The notes under the pieces: model-generated | Told to the model about the DNA's origin: nothing | The model's input: only the letters and a program-made list of their open reading frames with translations | The model's database searches: none | NCBI GenBank assembly: GCA_964019135.1 | Contig: OZ025248.1 | Span: 51,639,670-51,703,669, forward strand | DNA length: 64,000 nucleotides | Direction: 5' to 3' | Source: Arenicola marina | Lineage: Eukaryota; Annelida; Polychaeta; Arenicolidae | Part shown: positions 37,950 through 48,718 of the stretch, in pieces | How positions within the stretch are numbered: the stretch's first letter is position 1 | How the letters are laid out: each line of letters begins with the position of its first letter | Translations under genes and position numbers: made by a program

Positions 37950-38129
37950 TAATAAGATAAGATAAAGTTTTATTTAACGTCGGTATATAAAAGTCAACAA
38001 TAAATATTAGCACAAGTGCTATTGACCGACAATGATAAAATGACAGGAGTTGAAGTGATAAATGTACATATGATAATGAAAAAATACCAACCATTCTATG
38101 ATCTATATAAACCTTACCCGTTGGCTTCG

Positions 38130-39222
38130 TTGCACAATGTGCACGAATTACAGTGACACATAAAAACATCCCAGGTGGACAGCATTTTGAATTCCTCAGC
38201 ATTTCATTAACTTTGTTTTTTCATTGTTGAGCATATTCCATAACTTGCTGCTATGATACTTTACTGAATTGTGTCCATAGGCTGTTGTCTTAACGCGTGG
38301 CATACCTAGAGCCCGGTCCATTTTTCAACACGTGATTGCATGTCATGAAGGTAACTGGGCCCAATCTCGATGATACTCTTGTAAACTCCTAAAACTATAC
38401 CGCGCAACCGCTCAACATATAGCAAAGGTCTACCCGCTTTCTTCCCCAATTCTGTGTATGCTGATCTAAAATCATTATAAACAAATCTCAATGCACGCTC
38501 CTGTATCTTTTAAATCTTACGCATGTTTTTCATATCACAGAAATGCCACGCAACGGGACAATAATTAAAATGTGAAACGATGAATGAATGAAATAATGTA
38601 AGTTTGCTATCAACATCCATGGATTTAGACACCCTAGCTAACACATTGAGACTTTTGCCAGCCTTTTTGCCCAAACTTGACATATGGCTGCCGAAATTTA
38701 ATCTGGAATCCAGTTGAATACCTAGTAATGTTACTTCCTGTTCCGCTGCCAGTTCTGTACCAGAAACGAAAAACATCTAGCCTCACCTATTTCGTTTCGC
38801 TTCTCAAATACGATTGCTTGGTAGTTACTTGAATTGCCCTTCGTGTAATTATCGGTGAACCACGTTGTTATTTCCGATAATGTCTTCTCTAGTATTACTT
38901 TTACCATGTTAAACTTCTTACGTTGTGCCGCCACAGTGTTATCATCAGCATAGTTATACTTATCGGTTTCCGGTAAGGTAGATACTAGCAGGTCTTTCGC
39001 AAATATATTATACAGATGTGGGCCTAAATCAGAACCCTGTGGTGCTCCTTTCTTGAGAGAAAGCCATTCGCTCCGATTATGTCCTAGTTTCACCCTCTGT
39101 TCGCGGTTCGTAAGATAACTTGCAACAAGCGAACAAGATTGTTTACTGATGCCATAAGCGTTCATCTCGGTAATTAATAATCTTTGTGGAAGACAATCGA
39201 ATGCTTTGGAGAGGTCCATGAG
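38130..39222 (-). pseudogene. LINE reverse transcriptase, catalytic and C-terminal part
   Basis: From its minus-strand start the segment reads DLSKAFDCLP (RT motif A), then KKGAPQGSDLGP (motif B region), then YADDNTV (motif C, the catalytic DD pair intact), then LLGIQLDSRLNF and a thumb-like FNYCPVAWHFC. A frameshift occurs near 38,760 and an in-frame TAA at 38,510-38,512, just before KIQERALRFVYNDF. Beyond about 38,320 the frame shifts again, and related sequence including VKTTAYGHNSVKYHSSKLW continues in another frame to near 38,130. An intact element would copy its RNA at a nicked target; this copy cannot. Confidence 0.85.
39218..39222. repeat. Target-site duplication ATGAG, left copy
   Basis: ATGAG abuts the left end (TGTCA) of the LTR-like insertion and is matched by ATGAG at 41,032-41,036 after its right end. 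Removing the insertion and one copy makes the reverse transcriptase frame continuous into motif A, which confirms the junction independently. Confidence 0.85.
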
Positions 39223-39440
39223 TGTCAAGGGGCCAACGTCAGTAGTGCTTTGCCATCTCCCGTTCCTGGGCTTTGGGGATGATTAACTCACCCAGCGAGC
39301 TGCTCTCGCACCTTGGAGCGCGAGGGGCCCCGACAATTAGTTGGCAGTGACACTGGTTTACCTGGCCCTCCCTTGCTCGGGGGGTTTAAATGGAACAAGA
39401 CGCGACAGGGAAAAAGAGATGGTGACCGGAGACGAAGCCT

Positions 39441-40868
39441 GCGGCGTCCTGCTCCGTGCTGTATGCTGTGTGCTGTATGCTGTTAGCTCGTCCTGCTCCG
39501 TGCTGTGTGCTGTCAGCTCGTCCTGCTCCGTGCTGTCAGCTCGTCCTGCTCCGTGCTGTGTGCTGTTTGCTGTCAGCTCGTCTTGCTCCGTGCTGTGTGT
39601 TGTGTGCTGTCAGCGCGTCCTGCTCCGTGCTGTGTGCTGTGTGCTGTAAACTCGTCCTGCTCCGTGCTGTGTGCTGTGTGCTGTCAGCGCGTCCTGCTCC
39701 TTGCTGTGTGCTCCGTGCTGTCAGCTCGTCCTGCTCCGTGCTGTGTGCTGTGTGCTGTCAGCGCGTCCTGCTCCGTGCTGTGTGCTGTCAGCGCGTCCTG
39801 CTCCGTGCTGTGTGCTGTGTGCTGTTAGCGCGTCCTGCTCCGTGCTGTGTGCTGTGTGCTGTCAACTCGTCCTGCTCCGCGCTGTGTGCTGTGTGCTGTC
39901 AACTCATCTTGCTCCGTGCTCTGTGCTCCGTGCTGTCAGCTCGTCCTGCTCCGTGCTGTGTGCTGTGTGCTGTCAGCTCGTCCTGCTCCGTGCTGTGTGC
40001 TGTGTGCTGTCAGCGCGTCCTGCTCCGTGCTGTGTGCTGTGTGCTGTCAGCGCGTCCTGCTCCGTGCTGTGTGCTGTGTGCTGTCAGCTCGTCCTGCTCC
40101 GTGCTGTGTGCTGTGTGCTGTCAGCTCGTCCTGTTCCGTGCTGCGTGCTGTCAGCGTGTCCTGCTCCGTGCTGTGTGCTGTGTGCTGTTAGCGCGTCCTG
40201 CTCCGTGCTGTGTGCTGTGTGCTGTCAACTCGTCCTGCTCCGCGCTGTGTGCTGTGTGCTGTCAACTCATCTTGCTCCGTGCTGTCAGCTCGTCCTGCTC
40301 CGTGCTGTGTGCTGTGTGCTGTCAGCGCGTCCTGCTCCGTGCTGTGTGCTGTGTGCTGTCAGCTCGTCCTGCTCCGTGCTGTGTGCTGTGTGCTGTCAGC
40401 TCGTCCTGTTCCGTGCTGCGTGCTGTCAGCGTGTCCTGCTCCGTGCTGTGTGCTGTGTGCTGTCAGCGCGTCCTGCTCCGTGCTGTGTGCTGTGTGCTGT
40501 CAACTCGTCCTGCTCCGTGCTGTGTGCTGTCAGCGAGTCCTGCTCTGTGCTGTGTGCTGTGTGCTGTCAGCGAGTCCTGCTCCGTGCTGTGTGCTGTGTG
40601 CTGTCAGCTCGTCCTGCTCCGTGCTGTGTGCTGTGTGCTGTCAACTCGTCCTGCACCGTGCGGTGTGCGGTGTGCTGTCAGCTCGTCCTGCTTCGTGTTG
40701 CATGCGGTGTGCTGTCAGCTCGTCCTGCTTCGTGTTGCATGCGGTGTGCTGTGTGCTGTGTGCGTTTTTCTGCTGCGTGCTGTATGCTGCGTGCTGGCTA
40801 CTGTCCCGCGTCCTTCTGCGTGCTGTTTGCTGTAAAGTGGCCCGCGTCCTTCTGCGTGCTGGCCCGCA
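39441..40868. repeat. 37-bp minisatellite inside the LTR-like insertion, about 38 copies
   Basis: The unit is GCTCCGTGCTGTGTGCTGTG then TGCTGTCAGCGCGTCCT, itself built from CTGTGTG subrepeats. Units lacking one 'tgtgctg' block are common, so length varies. A block containing 'gctgttagcg' recurs at 39,821 and 40,184 (363 bp apart) and one containing 'tcgtcctgtt' at 40,126 and 40,401 (275 bp apart), showing multi-unit duplications. Long cysteine-rich plus-strand frames (up to 459 residues) are by-products of the repeat. Confidence 0.95.
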
Positions 40869-40948
40869 TCCCTGCGTGAACTCTCATCGTGTTGACTCAA
40901 GGAACAGACCGGATCTAAGCTGGCCCTTGGAATATGTAAATATCTTGG

Positions 40949-40956
40949 TATATAAA
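40949..40956 (+). promoter_or_regulatory. TATA box of the LTR-like element
   Basis: TATATAAA lies about 75 bp before the right end of the insertion, downstream of the minisatellite. The spacing would put a start site near 40,980, leaving about 50 bp of R-U5. This is inferred from position and sequence only. Confidence 0.4.
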
Positions 40957-41031
40957 TTGTCTGCAGAGTTCATAATCTGATGCGTTAGTTGTCATTCTAC
41001 CTACTCTGATCCCGACCTTGTCTGTGTGACA

Positions 41032-41036
41032 ATGAG
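41032..41036. repeat. Target-site duplication ATGAG, right copy
   Basis: The partner of 39,218-39,222, directly after the terminal TGACA of the insertion. Confidence 0.85.
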
Positions 41037-42110
41037 TATAACTCCCATAACTTGATTATTACCTAATGCTTTTTTGGAATCTTCAACGAAACGCGTCAGT
41101 AAACTTTGACAGCTGTGTCCCTTTCTAAACCCAGAGAGTCTGGGTGATAACCTGGGTTCCATATAGGACATAAGCTGATCACACAATATCGGTTCATAAA
41201 GCTTGGAAATGCAGGGGAGAACACTTACCGGCCTGTAGTTTTCTTTATCTAAGTTGTCCTTTTTCTTGAAAATATGTGTAACTTCAGCGTATTCAGATCT
41301 TTTGGAAACGCCTTACCTTTAATCGTCATATTTAAAACATACCTTAATGGCTCACGCAGGATGGCAGCTCCCAGCTTGATAAGCTTCGGAGGTATCTTGT
41401 CGTAGCCACTAGCCTTCGAAACATCAATGCACTTAATTGCTGTGTATATTTCGTTACTGCCTTAAAGTTAAAAGCTTCTACCGTGTCTTGGTTGCCTTCC
41501 TTTATAGCCATAACGGACTTATGGTCTTCGTGATAAAGTAGGGTTTCGTCTATTAGCTGGTCATATGGTGTGTCGTCTTGTTGCCCTATATCTTTGGCAA
41601 CGTCTATTAGGTATTTATTAAATATATCACTTACCTTTGATGGATCTGATATAATTTCATCTCCCTCTTTCAGAATAACGTTTCTGCTGCTTGCATTTTT
41701 TCTTGATATTAATGGTTTTACGACTTTCCAGAATTCCTTACCGTAAGTCCACATTTCCCCTTGATGTACTTTTGCACACTTACTTTTCGTACACGTCCTA
41801 TCAGACTCCTCTGCTTTCTGTATTTTTCCCAGTTCTCTTCGCTACTCACTTTCTTATACTTACGCCTCAACAGATTTTTTATCTTTATGGCTTTGCGACG
41901 ATGGCTAGTCATACAAGGCACACAGTTATTCTTACCAACCCATTGCTTGGTTGGTGCATGTCTATCAACGACCTCTTTGATCAATGTGCTACAGAACCAA
42001 TATGAATCGTCAACATCGTCAAGCACTTGACTTACATGGAAGCGTACCGATGCCAGACCATCTTTGTATTTCACCTCATCAAAATGTTTAAAACTTAGAT
42101 AATAAACACG
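41037..42110 (-). pseudogene. LINE linker and reverse transcriptase N-terminal half
   Basis: Reading from the 5' side on the minus strand: VYYLSFKHFDEVKYKDGL, then a basic linker rich in K and R (41,718-42,074), then WTYGKEFWKVVKPLISRKN and ILKEGDEIISDPSKVSDIFN (41,344-41,754), typical of the region preceding RT fingers. The frame breaks after about 41,470. RT sequence resumes in other frames and finally as GFRKGHSCQSLLTRFVEDSK (41,001-41,186), followed at once by the LTR junction. Several frameshifts make this non-functional. Confidence 0.8.
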
Positions 42111-42177
42111 CTTCCGCTGTTTAATAGGAACTTCTAAATGCGTTTCTTAGTTTCGGTTGCTTGTAATATATATGTTT

Positions 42178-42612
42178 TCATTTCGATGGACCTTGTAACC
42201 ATTTATAACAAATTGGCCTGCCGGGAAAGCCATCATCTAACTTAGACTCTTGAATGAACAGTGTATATAGTGCCTCTTCCGCCAGTGCTTGGCTTAGTGG
42301 TCCGAATTTGTGCCGTACGCTGTTTATGCTAATGTTAATGTTAAGGGCTACCTTAAGGTTCTTAACATTTCGCTGATGAAATGGGGTAAGTACAGATAAT
42401 TCTTCGTCCGATTCCATAGTTTTGCCATCATTCATGGGCCCTTTACTTACCGTCTCATCGGTTCCGCAGTTATCCTCAAAGCCAACTTCTTTATCTGTTT
42501 CGTTGCTTACCTCAGTGATCTTTTGGTTAGGTTCTCCTTCGGTTCTCTTACATGCAGGATTCTCATCAGGCATAAAATATTGAACAGGTCCATTTACATG
42601 TTGCAACATCAC
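42178..42612 (-). pseudogene. LINE endonuclease N-terminal fragment
   Basis: A 144-residue frame whose last third reads LKVALNINISINSVRHKFGP and LFIQESKLDDGFPG, matching the start of the endonuclease/exonuclease/phosphatase domain of LINE ORF2 (N then QE-S/T-K catalytic positions). The domain should continue for about 180 more residues but sequence passes within about 70 bases to the post-endonuclease linker, so most of the nuclease has been deleted. The acidic N-terminal stretch (EGEPNQKITEVSNETDKEVG) is of unknown role. Confidence 0.7.
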
Positions 42613-42946
42613 CAGTTTTTGTAGAATTGCTTAAAATATTGACCGGACATTTAATTATGTTACACCGGCCCTGACCCGCCCGTCCAACCACCTGTTGTTG
42701 CTTGCCCAACCCATCGATTATGCGCCAACCATAACCAAGACGCACCCAACATGACCCAACAGACCAGCCTCAACATCCTGGTCTGGGGAAGCGGGAAGCA
42801 ATTACGGCTGGCCAGGATGGGGCCAAATGCGCATTGCATGATGGGATTGTATGGGGGACGCTGGTATTGATGGCCCCTATATTTTCTGCCACCAGGCGTC
42901 GCTCTGTCTGGATGTTGGTGGCGGGGTATAGAACCACTGCCATCAA
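42613..42946. other. Sequence upstream of the LINE, no gene seen
   Basis: The 5' part of the LINE may extend into this stretch but no ORF1-type sequence is recognisable. Confidence 0.4.
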
Positions 42947-43025
42947 GCGACCTACAATGTTCCCTAGCGACCTACAATGTTCCCTAGCGACCTACAATGT
43001 TCCCTAGCGACCTACAATGTTCCCT
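42947..43025. repeat. 20-bp tandem repeat, four perfect copies
   Basis: GCGACCTACAATGTTCCCTA repeated four times without a mismatch until the last few bases. A very young or small expansion. Confidence 0.95.
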
Positions 43026-43320
43026 CTCACACACACACACACTTCTTTTCTCCTCTTTCCCTCTCCATCTGACCTTCACTCCCTCGCCATGTTCTCCACA
43101 TGTTCTCTCTGCAACTCATCCTTCCGTTCTTTTCCTTTCCTTCGCCTCTGTACCTATAATTCAATCTCTATGTATTTATCTCTCTTCATGTCTATCTCTG
43201 TCCATATTCTCATCCCATCTCTCTCTATTCTCATCCGTTTATCTCACTATTATTTACTCTTTTTATTTCTCTCGTCCCAATACGACTCCATTTCTGTTTT
43301 TCCTCTTCTAGATATACATC
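43020..43320. repeat. CT-rich low-complexity tract
   Basis: Begins with a (CA)7 run, then long TCTCT/CCTCTT pyrimidine sequence. No coding support. Confidence 0.75.
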
Positions 43321-43764
43321 GAGCGTTGTCAAACTGTGCTGTGACCAGGGTCAGCGAAAAACGAAGATTAAGGGGGGGGGGTCACCGGGTGCGGGGGCGG
43401 GGATGGCGGGGTCATTGACACAGCAGTCCCGTCGCTTCCCCAACGAGGTCCCTTGGTGGGGGGGGGGGGGCAGGTGTGCGTCAACATCGTCATTCGAACC
43501 TTCTCCCACCCCATTCTCTCTCTCCCACTCACCCTACTCTCATCCTCCCCTCACTCCCACCCCAACAGCGCCTGTGTTCCCTCGCGGTGGTTTCACACTG
43601 ACAACAGTATTAGATCAGATTCAATTATTCCAGCTAAGCAACTGAAATGGCCGGAGCGGAAATGTATTTCAATCAGCCTGTTTCAGGGTGCCAGTCCTTG
43701 GCCAGTGGGGGGTGGCAGAGTCATATTAGTGGTGATTGGGGGAGGCTGTCACTGACTTTGCATG
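43321..43764. other. Unique sequence with G-runs
   Basis: Two G-runs (near 43,373 and 43,457) and CT-rich sequence. No gene was recognised. Confidence 0.5.
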
Positions 43765-43985
43765 AACAACAGACCATGGGGCACAAGGTCACACTGACAC
43801 ATTGCCCAAAACAATAGGTCACCGCGTCACAGGACGCTGAAAATGAGGTCGGCGTTAAATTAGAGAAAACACAAGGTCAAAATATGCGCATATTGAACAG
43901 AACCGAAGGTCACGAAGTCACACCGCACAAGACCACATGGTCACATTGCACAAAAGAAAAGGTCGTAATGTCACATTTTACAAAA
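43765..43985. repeat. Degenerate repeats rich in AGGTCA half-sites
   Basis: About eight imperfect blocks with the pattern CACAAGGTCACA...TGCACAAAA are spaced roughly 30-45 bp apart. Half-site-like words include AAGGTCACA (43,783), TAGGTCACC (43,817), GAGGTCG, CAAGGTCAAAATATG, GAAGGTCACG, ATGGTCACAT and AAGGTCGT. AGGTCA is the nuclear-receptor half-site. A decayed minisatellite is the simplest explanation; regulatory use is speculative. Confidence 0.5.
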
Positions 43986-46691
43986 TGATGTCAGCCGTAT
44001 ACATTGCTTCGTTCGGACGCGACGGCCCGCGCTGCCCGAGGGAATAGAGTGCTCATTTCTCTCAGGGACTCAACAAATCGGCCCGAGATTAATGGCCACT
44101 AGGAATGCCCATAATTTTTCCCTAATTTTCGCCTAATTATGCCTTACAATTATATCATATGGCTATTCCGCCTCCTGGAACAATTTGTCGCTTTAGAAGG
44201 TTATATAGAAATTAGGTTTTTTATCGCTTCCCTGGCTACCGCCTGGCGGGTTTTAACGTTGGACGCACACAGCCAGTTAACTAGACAATTAACTAACGAA
44301 CCGAAATAAATATGATAATGATCAGATACTTTAAGCAATGATTTATACAAACAGTAACGCTCAAGAACGGACATCGTCGGAAAGGTCATTCCCCTGTCGG
44401 AAGTGTACCGTAAACCATGTGATTGGCGCCTAACACCCACCCCCCAGTCCACCCACCCACCCAGCCTTGCGGTGCCTGCCCCCCCCCCCCCCCACGACAG
44501 TGTCATCTCTATTCCCGTCCTAGTCCCGTGCCGTGGACATCGATACCCCTCCCACCACCCCGATATTCCCCAGGGGACCCTGCCCCATTCTGCACCCAGC
44601 CGCCCCCCCCCCTCCATCCTGTCCCCCATAACAGGGGGGGGGGGTGTTGGTGGAGGAGGGGGGGAAACGAGGTGGGAGCGGTGACAGGAACTGGCCGCAG
44701 AGGGAAGGGTTAACAGGAACGACATCTGACAAAAGGGGGAAACAGCGGGGAAGGCCTGGGGGAGGGTGGGCGCCAGGGGGGGGGGGGGGTGGGTGAGGAG
44801 ACTGCTTCTAGTGGTAGACCGACAGGGGTAGCAATGTCTGGGGTGATCGGGTGGGAGTTGTTTAGGGAAATTACGTCCGCCTAAAGTATCCCTGTGACGT
44901 GGCTCATGGCGGGAGATTTCATTTTGCGCGGGAAGGGTGACGTGGTGAGACGTGGACATGACAGGGCGCAATGGGCCATTTGGGTTGATAGAGGTCACAG
45001 GGTCAGAAACGTGCCGAGTGGGGGTGGGTGGCGAATGGGGGGCCAGAGGGAGGAGGGGGGGGGGGGTATCGGGGCCGGAGGAGGGGGCGAGTATCCTATG
45101 GTTATGTATGAGACGTTTGGGGATGTACATTTCGAGGTCCTGTCTGGAGTCTGTTGAAGGCATTGTTGTGATGATAACACACAATGGCCGTGTGGCGAAG
45201 AAAGAGTCGCTGCCGCGGAAGAAAGCATAACATATGACAGCGACAATGGCGCGGAAAAATGTTGAGGGACTGGAAGAGACTTGTAGATTGCAAGGCGGGG
45301 GCGGTGGAAGCAACAGGCGACGTACTCGGCGCCCAAATAGTCAATGTGACACTTGAGACACAGACGACACAAGTTTATCGACCAACGATGGCAGGTTTTT
45401 TGCAAAACAAATACAAATGGTCCATTATTGCCCTCGGTGTCACCTTCCGCATGATTCGACGCTATCTTTCTAGCCCCATGGGGTCAATCTGTTAGATGGT
45501 AGGCCTACCATGCTGGAGCCCGCGAAATGGATTAATATATTAATTGGTAAGCGTGAGTTATACGTGAGCTTTGATAAAACAATGATTTGCCTTAACATGG
45601 AAGAACGACCCCTCCTTGGACACTCACGTGTACCCATTAAACTGTACTATAAACAGAGCAAAAGGGATAAATGGTTAAGTTTATATCATTGAAACCAAGA
45701 TAAAAAAACTAAAACAATAAACAGTAAATATTTGTATTATATTACATTTGCAGAACATGTACCAGTAACTGCAGATGATAACTGGGTTGTTTATTATGTA
45801 GATACAAGTGTGGATGCAAAATCACATGCAGATATCCGAATATGTGTCAAATACATTGCTACCTTGGTAATATATTATTCAGAAACCATTGAAGTTTGGG
45901 AAGACAGTAGCGAACCCACGGTAAAGTCAGCAAGTAAGAATTGAGTTATTTATATGCTGGAAAACGGTCATGATAGTAAATAACTACGGTTACTCGGAAT
46001 ATAACACGAATATGTATGTAACTGGAATACATGCACGCAAAATGTCAGCAGTGCATGACCTTGTCTTAAAATATGACATTGCTTTGGGCGGCAGCCAAAC
46101 TTTTCAAAACAAACGAAAAATGTTTTCACTCTGTTTGAATTTTTTTTATCTTATTCATTACTGAAAATATACACTTAAACACAGTGACAGTTGCATAGAA
46201 TACCAGAAATGTGACGACAAATTCTAAGGCAAAACACCTTAATTCATTACACCTTCATTTGTTTTTTGTTCTGTATAAGCTAGCCCAATTCATGCAGTTA
46301 AAACGTACCAGCACATGATTTCTAGCGCGTGTTAATGCAAACACGTGCTGTGGATAATGGGATATGTGTATGTATCTTCCTAATCGGATACTTGTAGAAA
46401 CCAAACGCTATATAATTTGCGGGTGAAGAATAGCTTTATTGCAGTGAAGACTCTCCGAAAGTAGCCACCTACTCTATGAATAGCCACCAACTGTATGAGA
46501 ATCCAACAAAGGAATAATTGTCTTAGGCTGGGAACCGGCCTAGTATGCTGCGAGCAGCTCTAGGCCGGTAACTAGTAATTTTTAAGCCTCCGTGATTGGT
46601 CGAGCGCCAGTTGTCGTGCAGATGCTATGGCAAGCCAAAATTAATTTTTATATCTTCAAGAAATTAACCGTAAAAACTTGTTTGCGTAAAA
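43986..46691. other. Unique sequence; G/C-run region 44.4-45.1 kb; AT-rich 45.5-46.7 kb
   Basis: From 44,440 to 45,080 there are at least six homopolymer G or C tracts of eight or more. The open frames there (up to 370 residues on the minus strand) have biased composition and no domain. From 45,490 to 46,190 three short plus-strand frames (45,510-45,692, 45,732-45,944, 45,970-46,164) have ordinary amino-acid content but no recognised family. No gene is called. Confidence 0.45.
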
Positions 46692-48718
46692 ATGTGTCTG
46701 CCCAAGGGCGATAAGCCGCGAGAATATTTAAAGAATTGGCGCCCCATCTCTCTTCTTAACGCTGATTATAAAATATTATCAGGTATTTTCGCTCACAGAT
46801 TAAAAAATGTGCTCCCGGAAATAATCAGTTCGGATCAGAAAGGTTTTATTCAAAATAGATTTATAGGAGAAAACACTAGATTGATCTATGATATCATGCA
46901 CTATTTAATTCAGAATAGAAAATCTTGTATGCTTCTGCTTATAGATTTTGAAAAAGTGTTTGATACGTTAAGTTGGAGTATTACGGTCATATGGCTTCGG
47001 AGAATCTTTTATGAGGTGGTTCAATATTTTATATGGATGTCCTGAGAGTTGTGTCATTAATAATGGGAATTTTTCACAGTTTTTTGCTCTCGGAAGAGGC
47101 TGTAGACAGGGCGACCCATTACCGCCATATTTATTTATATTGTCCATTGAGCCTTTGGCAATGGCTATTAAGCAAGATAATAATATTAAGGGCATAATTG
47201 TTGGAAAGAAAGAATATAAGATTAGACAGTACGCGGATGATACGTTTCTTTTATTAGATGGTAGTGAGTCATCCGTTAGAAATGCTTTACGGAAACTGAA
47301 GGCCTTCCATTACTGCTCTGGACTGAAAATTAATGTTGCAAAACTAATGCTATATGGCTTGGGAAGTTTGAACAAGAAAAACAGAACATATGTCCAGATT
47401 TGCCATTGACTTGGGTAAAGGAGTTTCGGTTGTTAGGAATAAATTTTCATGTTGACTTAAAGAAGATGGTAATGATAAGTTATGAGTCCAAAATTGCCGA
47501 ATTTGAAAAGATATTGAATGCATACAGTAAACGAAGGCTTTTGCTCCGTGGTCGGGTCACAGTAGTAAAAACTCTTGCCTTGCCGAAACTGATACATGTG
47601 ATGTCTGCTCTACCTATGCCGGAAAAGCGTTATCTAGACAAAATTGACGGTGCCATTCGAAATTTTGTTTGGAACAAGAAAAAACCTAAGCTCTCGTTAA
47701 ATAGAATGGCCCAGTCAATAGAAGAGGGGGGCGTTAACCTTACGCATACAAAATCTATGTTGCATGCTTTGAAATTGACTTGGATTCAAAAACTTATCCG
47801 GCAAGATGGAGCATGGCAAGATTTGTTCTGTGACACTATTTGTGGTGAAAAAGTACATTGTTGGGAATTAGGTTTGCATTCATTAAGAAATTTTATTAAA
47901 GTAGAAAACCCTTTTTGGGCTGATGTTTTTAATTCCTGGTACTGCTACCGGCAAGTGAGCAAGGATATTGAGATTACCCGTAATGTGTTGGAGTATCCTT
48001 TGTGGAATACTTATTTATGACTAATGAAAATTTTATATGTGGAAAGACCGAATTTATCAAGAAAGGCATAGTTTTTGCTAATGATTTTATTAACGAACAA
48101 GGGGAGTTCATGGGCTGGAATGAATTTTGCATAAAGTTTGATATCCGCATAAATTTTGCGGATTTCTACGGGCTGATCCATTCTATTCCCAGAGAATGGA
48201 AATATGAAATCTTAAGAGGAGGTATAAAGCTAAAATCAGTTGTTTGTAAATTCACGAATCATATAAAGCAGATGAAGCGTGTGTGCAACGAAACTTATAA
48301 AACATTAGTCAAATCACTGATATACGGACGGAATAATGAGCGTAAATGGTCAGATATTTTAGGTGTACAAATAGAAGGGGATACGTGGAAAACATTATAT
48401 AAATTACCGGTGAACGCTACTACGGATGAGAGAATGAGAAGTTTTCAGTTCATGATTTTACACAGAACAACCGTAACGAATTGGTTGTTATACATGAGTA
48501 AAATAGTTAACTCTGATATGTGTGGCTTTTGCGGTAACGAGTGTAAAACGATAGAACATCTATTTTATTATTGTCAACCAGTGAAGTCATTATGGTCAGA
48601 ATTTATATCTTTGTTTAGAAGTGTCACTGAAGAAGACATTGGCACATTCATTTCGGCTCAGACTGTGATGCTGTCAGATGATTTAAATCTGACTCGACAC
48701 TTAACTAAATTTGATTAG
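46692..48718 (+). pseudogene. 5'-truncated L1/Tx1-like LINE reverse transcriptase
   Basis: Sequence starts abruptly at CLPKGDKPREYLKNWRPISL (RT finger region) and runs through LLIDFEKVFDTLSW (motif A, with V for the usual A), GCRQGDPLPPYLF (motif B), YADDTFLLLDGS (motif C, catalytic DD intact) and EFRLLGINFH. It closes with a zf-RVT-type zinc knuckle, CGFCGNECKTIEHLFYYC, and a stop at 48,718. Frame changes near 46,990, 47,340 and 48,015 break it into four parts but no in-frame stop lies within the parts. ORF1 and the endonuclease are missing, consistent with 5' truncation during target-primed insertion. The 3' end and target duplications were not identified. It is unrelated to the minus-strand LINE at 38-42.6 kb. 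Confidence 0.85.

Larger units (their letters stand above)
39223..41031 (+). mobile_element. Solo-LTR-like insertion (1,809 bp) carrying a minisatellite
   Basis: The insertion begins TGTCAAGGGG and ends GTGTGACA, a TG...CA structure with 5-bp TGTCA/TGACA inverted ends. It is flanked by a 5-bp duplication (ATGAG), which together are the hallmarks of LTR retrotransposons. It contains no gag, protease, polymerase or integrase frame, so a single LTR left by recombination between two LTRs is the simplest reading. A TATA box at 40,949 sets the orientation as plus with a short R-U5 of about 80 bp, and places the 37-bp array in the U3 region. No AATAAA was seen in the last 100 bases. A short-inverted-repeat DNA transposon is the alternative; superfamily (Gypsy-type ends) is inference. 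Confidence 0.7.
37950..42612 (-). mobile_element. Decayed non-LTR retrotransposon (jockey/CR1-like group), interrupted by an LTR insertion
   Basis: Minus-strand order from the 5' side: start of an apurinic-type endonuclease domain (42,178-42,612), a basic linker (about 41,718-42,110), the reverse transcriptase N-terminal half (41,037-41,754), a foreign insertion (39,223-41,031), the RT catalytic half (38,731-39,222) and the C-terminal region down to about 38,130. The 3' end is marked on the minus strand by AATAAA then a TTATC-type tandem tail (37,951-37,975). Most of the endonuclease is deleted. The parts have frameshifts and at least one in-frame stop, so the element is inactive. Clade placement is from general sequence resemblance and is not certain. 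The 5' limit is unknown. Confidence 0.85.

Noticed and set aside
39456-40980. Cysteine-rich plus-strand frames of 256-459 residues (RPAPCCVLCAV repeats)
   Set aside because: They lie entirely within a 37-bp array inside a transposable-element insertion; three frames are open in parallel.
44201-45313. A 370-residue minus-strand frame
   Set aside because: Extreme proline/serine/glycine bias from C and G runs, overlapping frames on the other strand and no recognisable domain.
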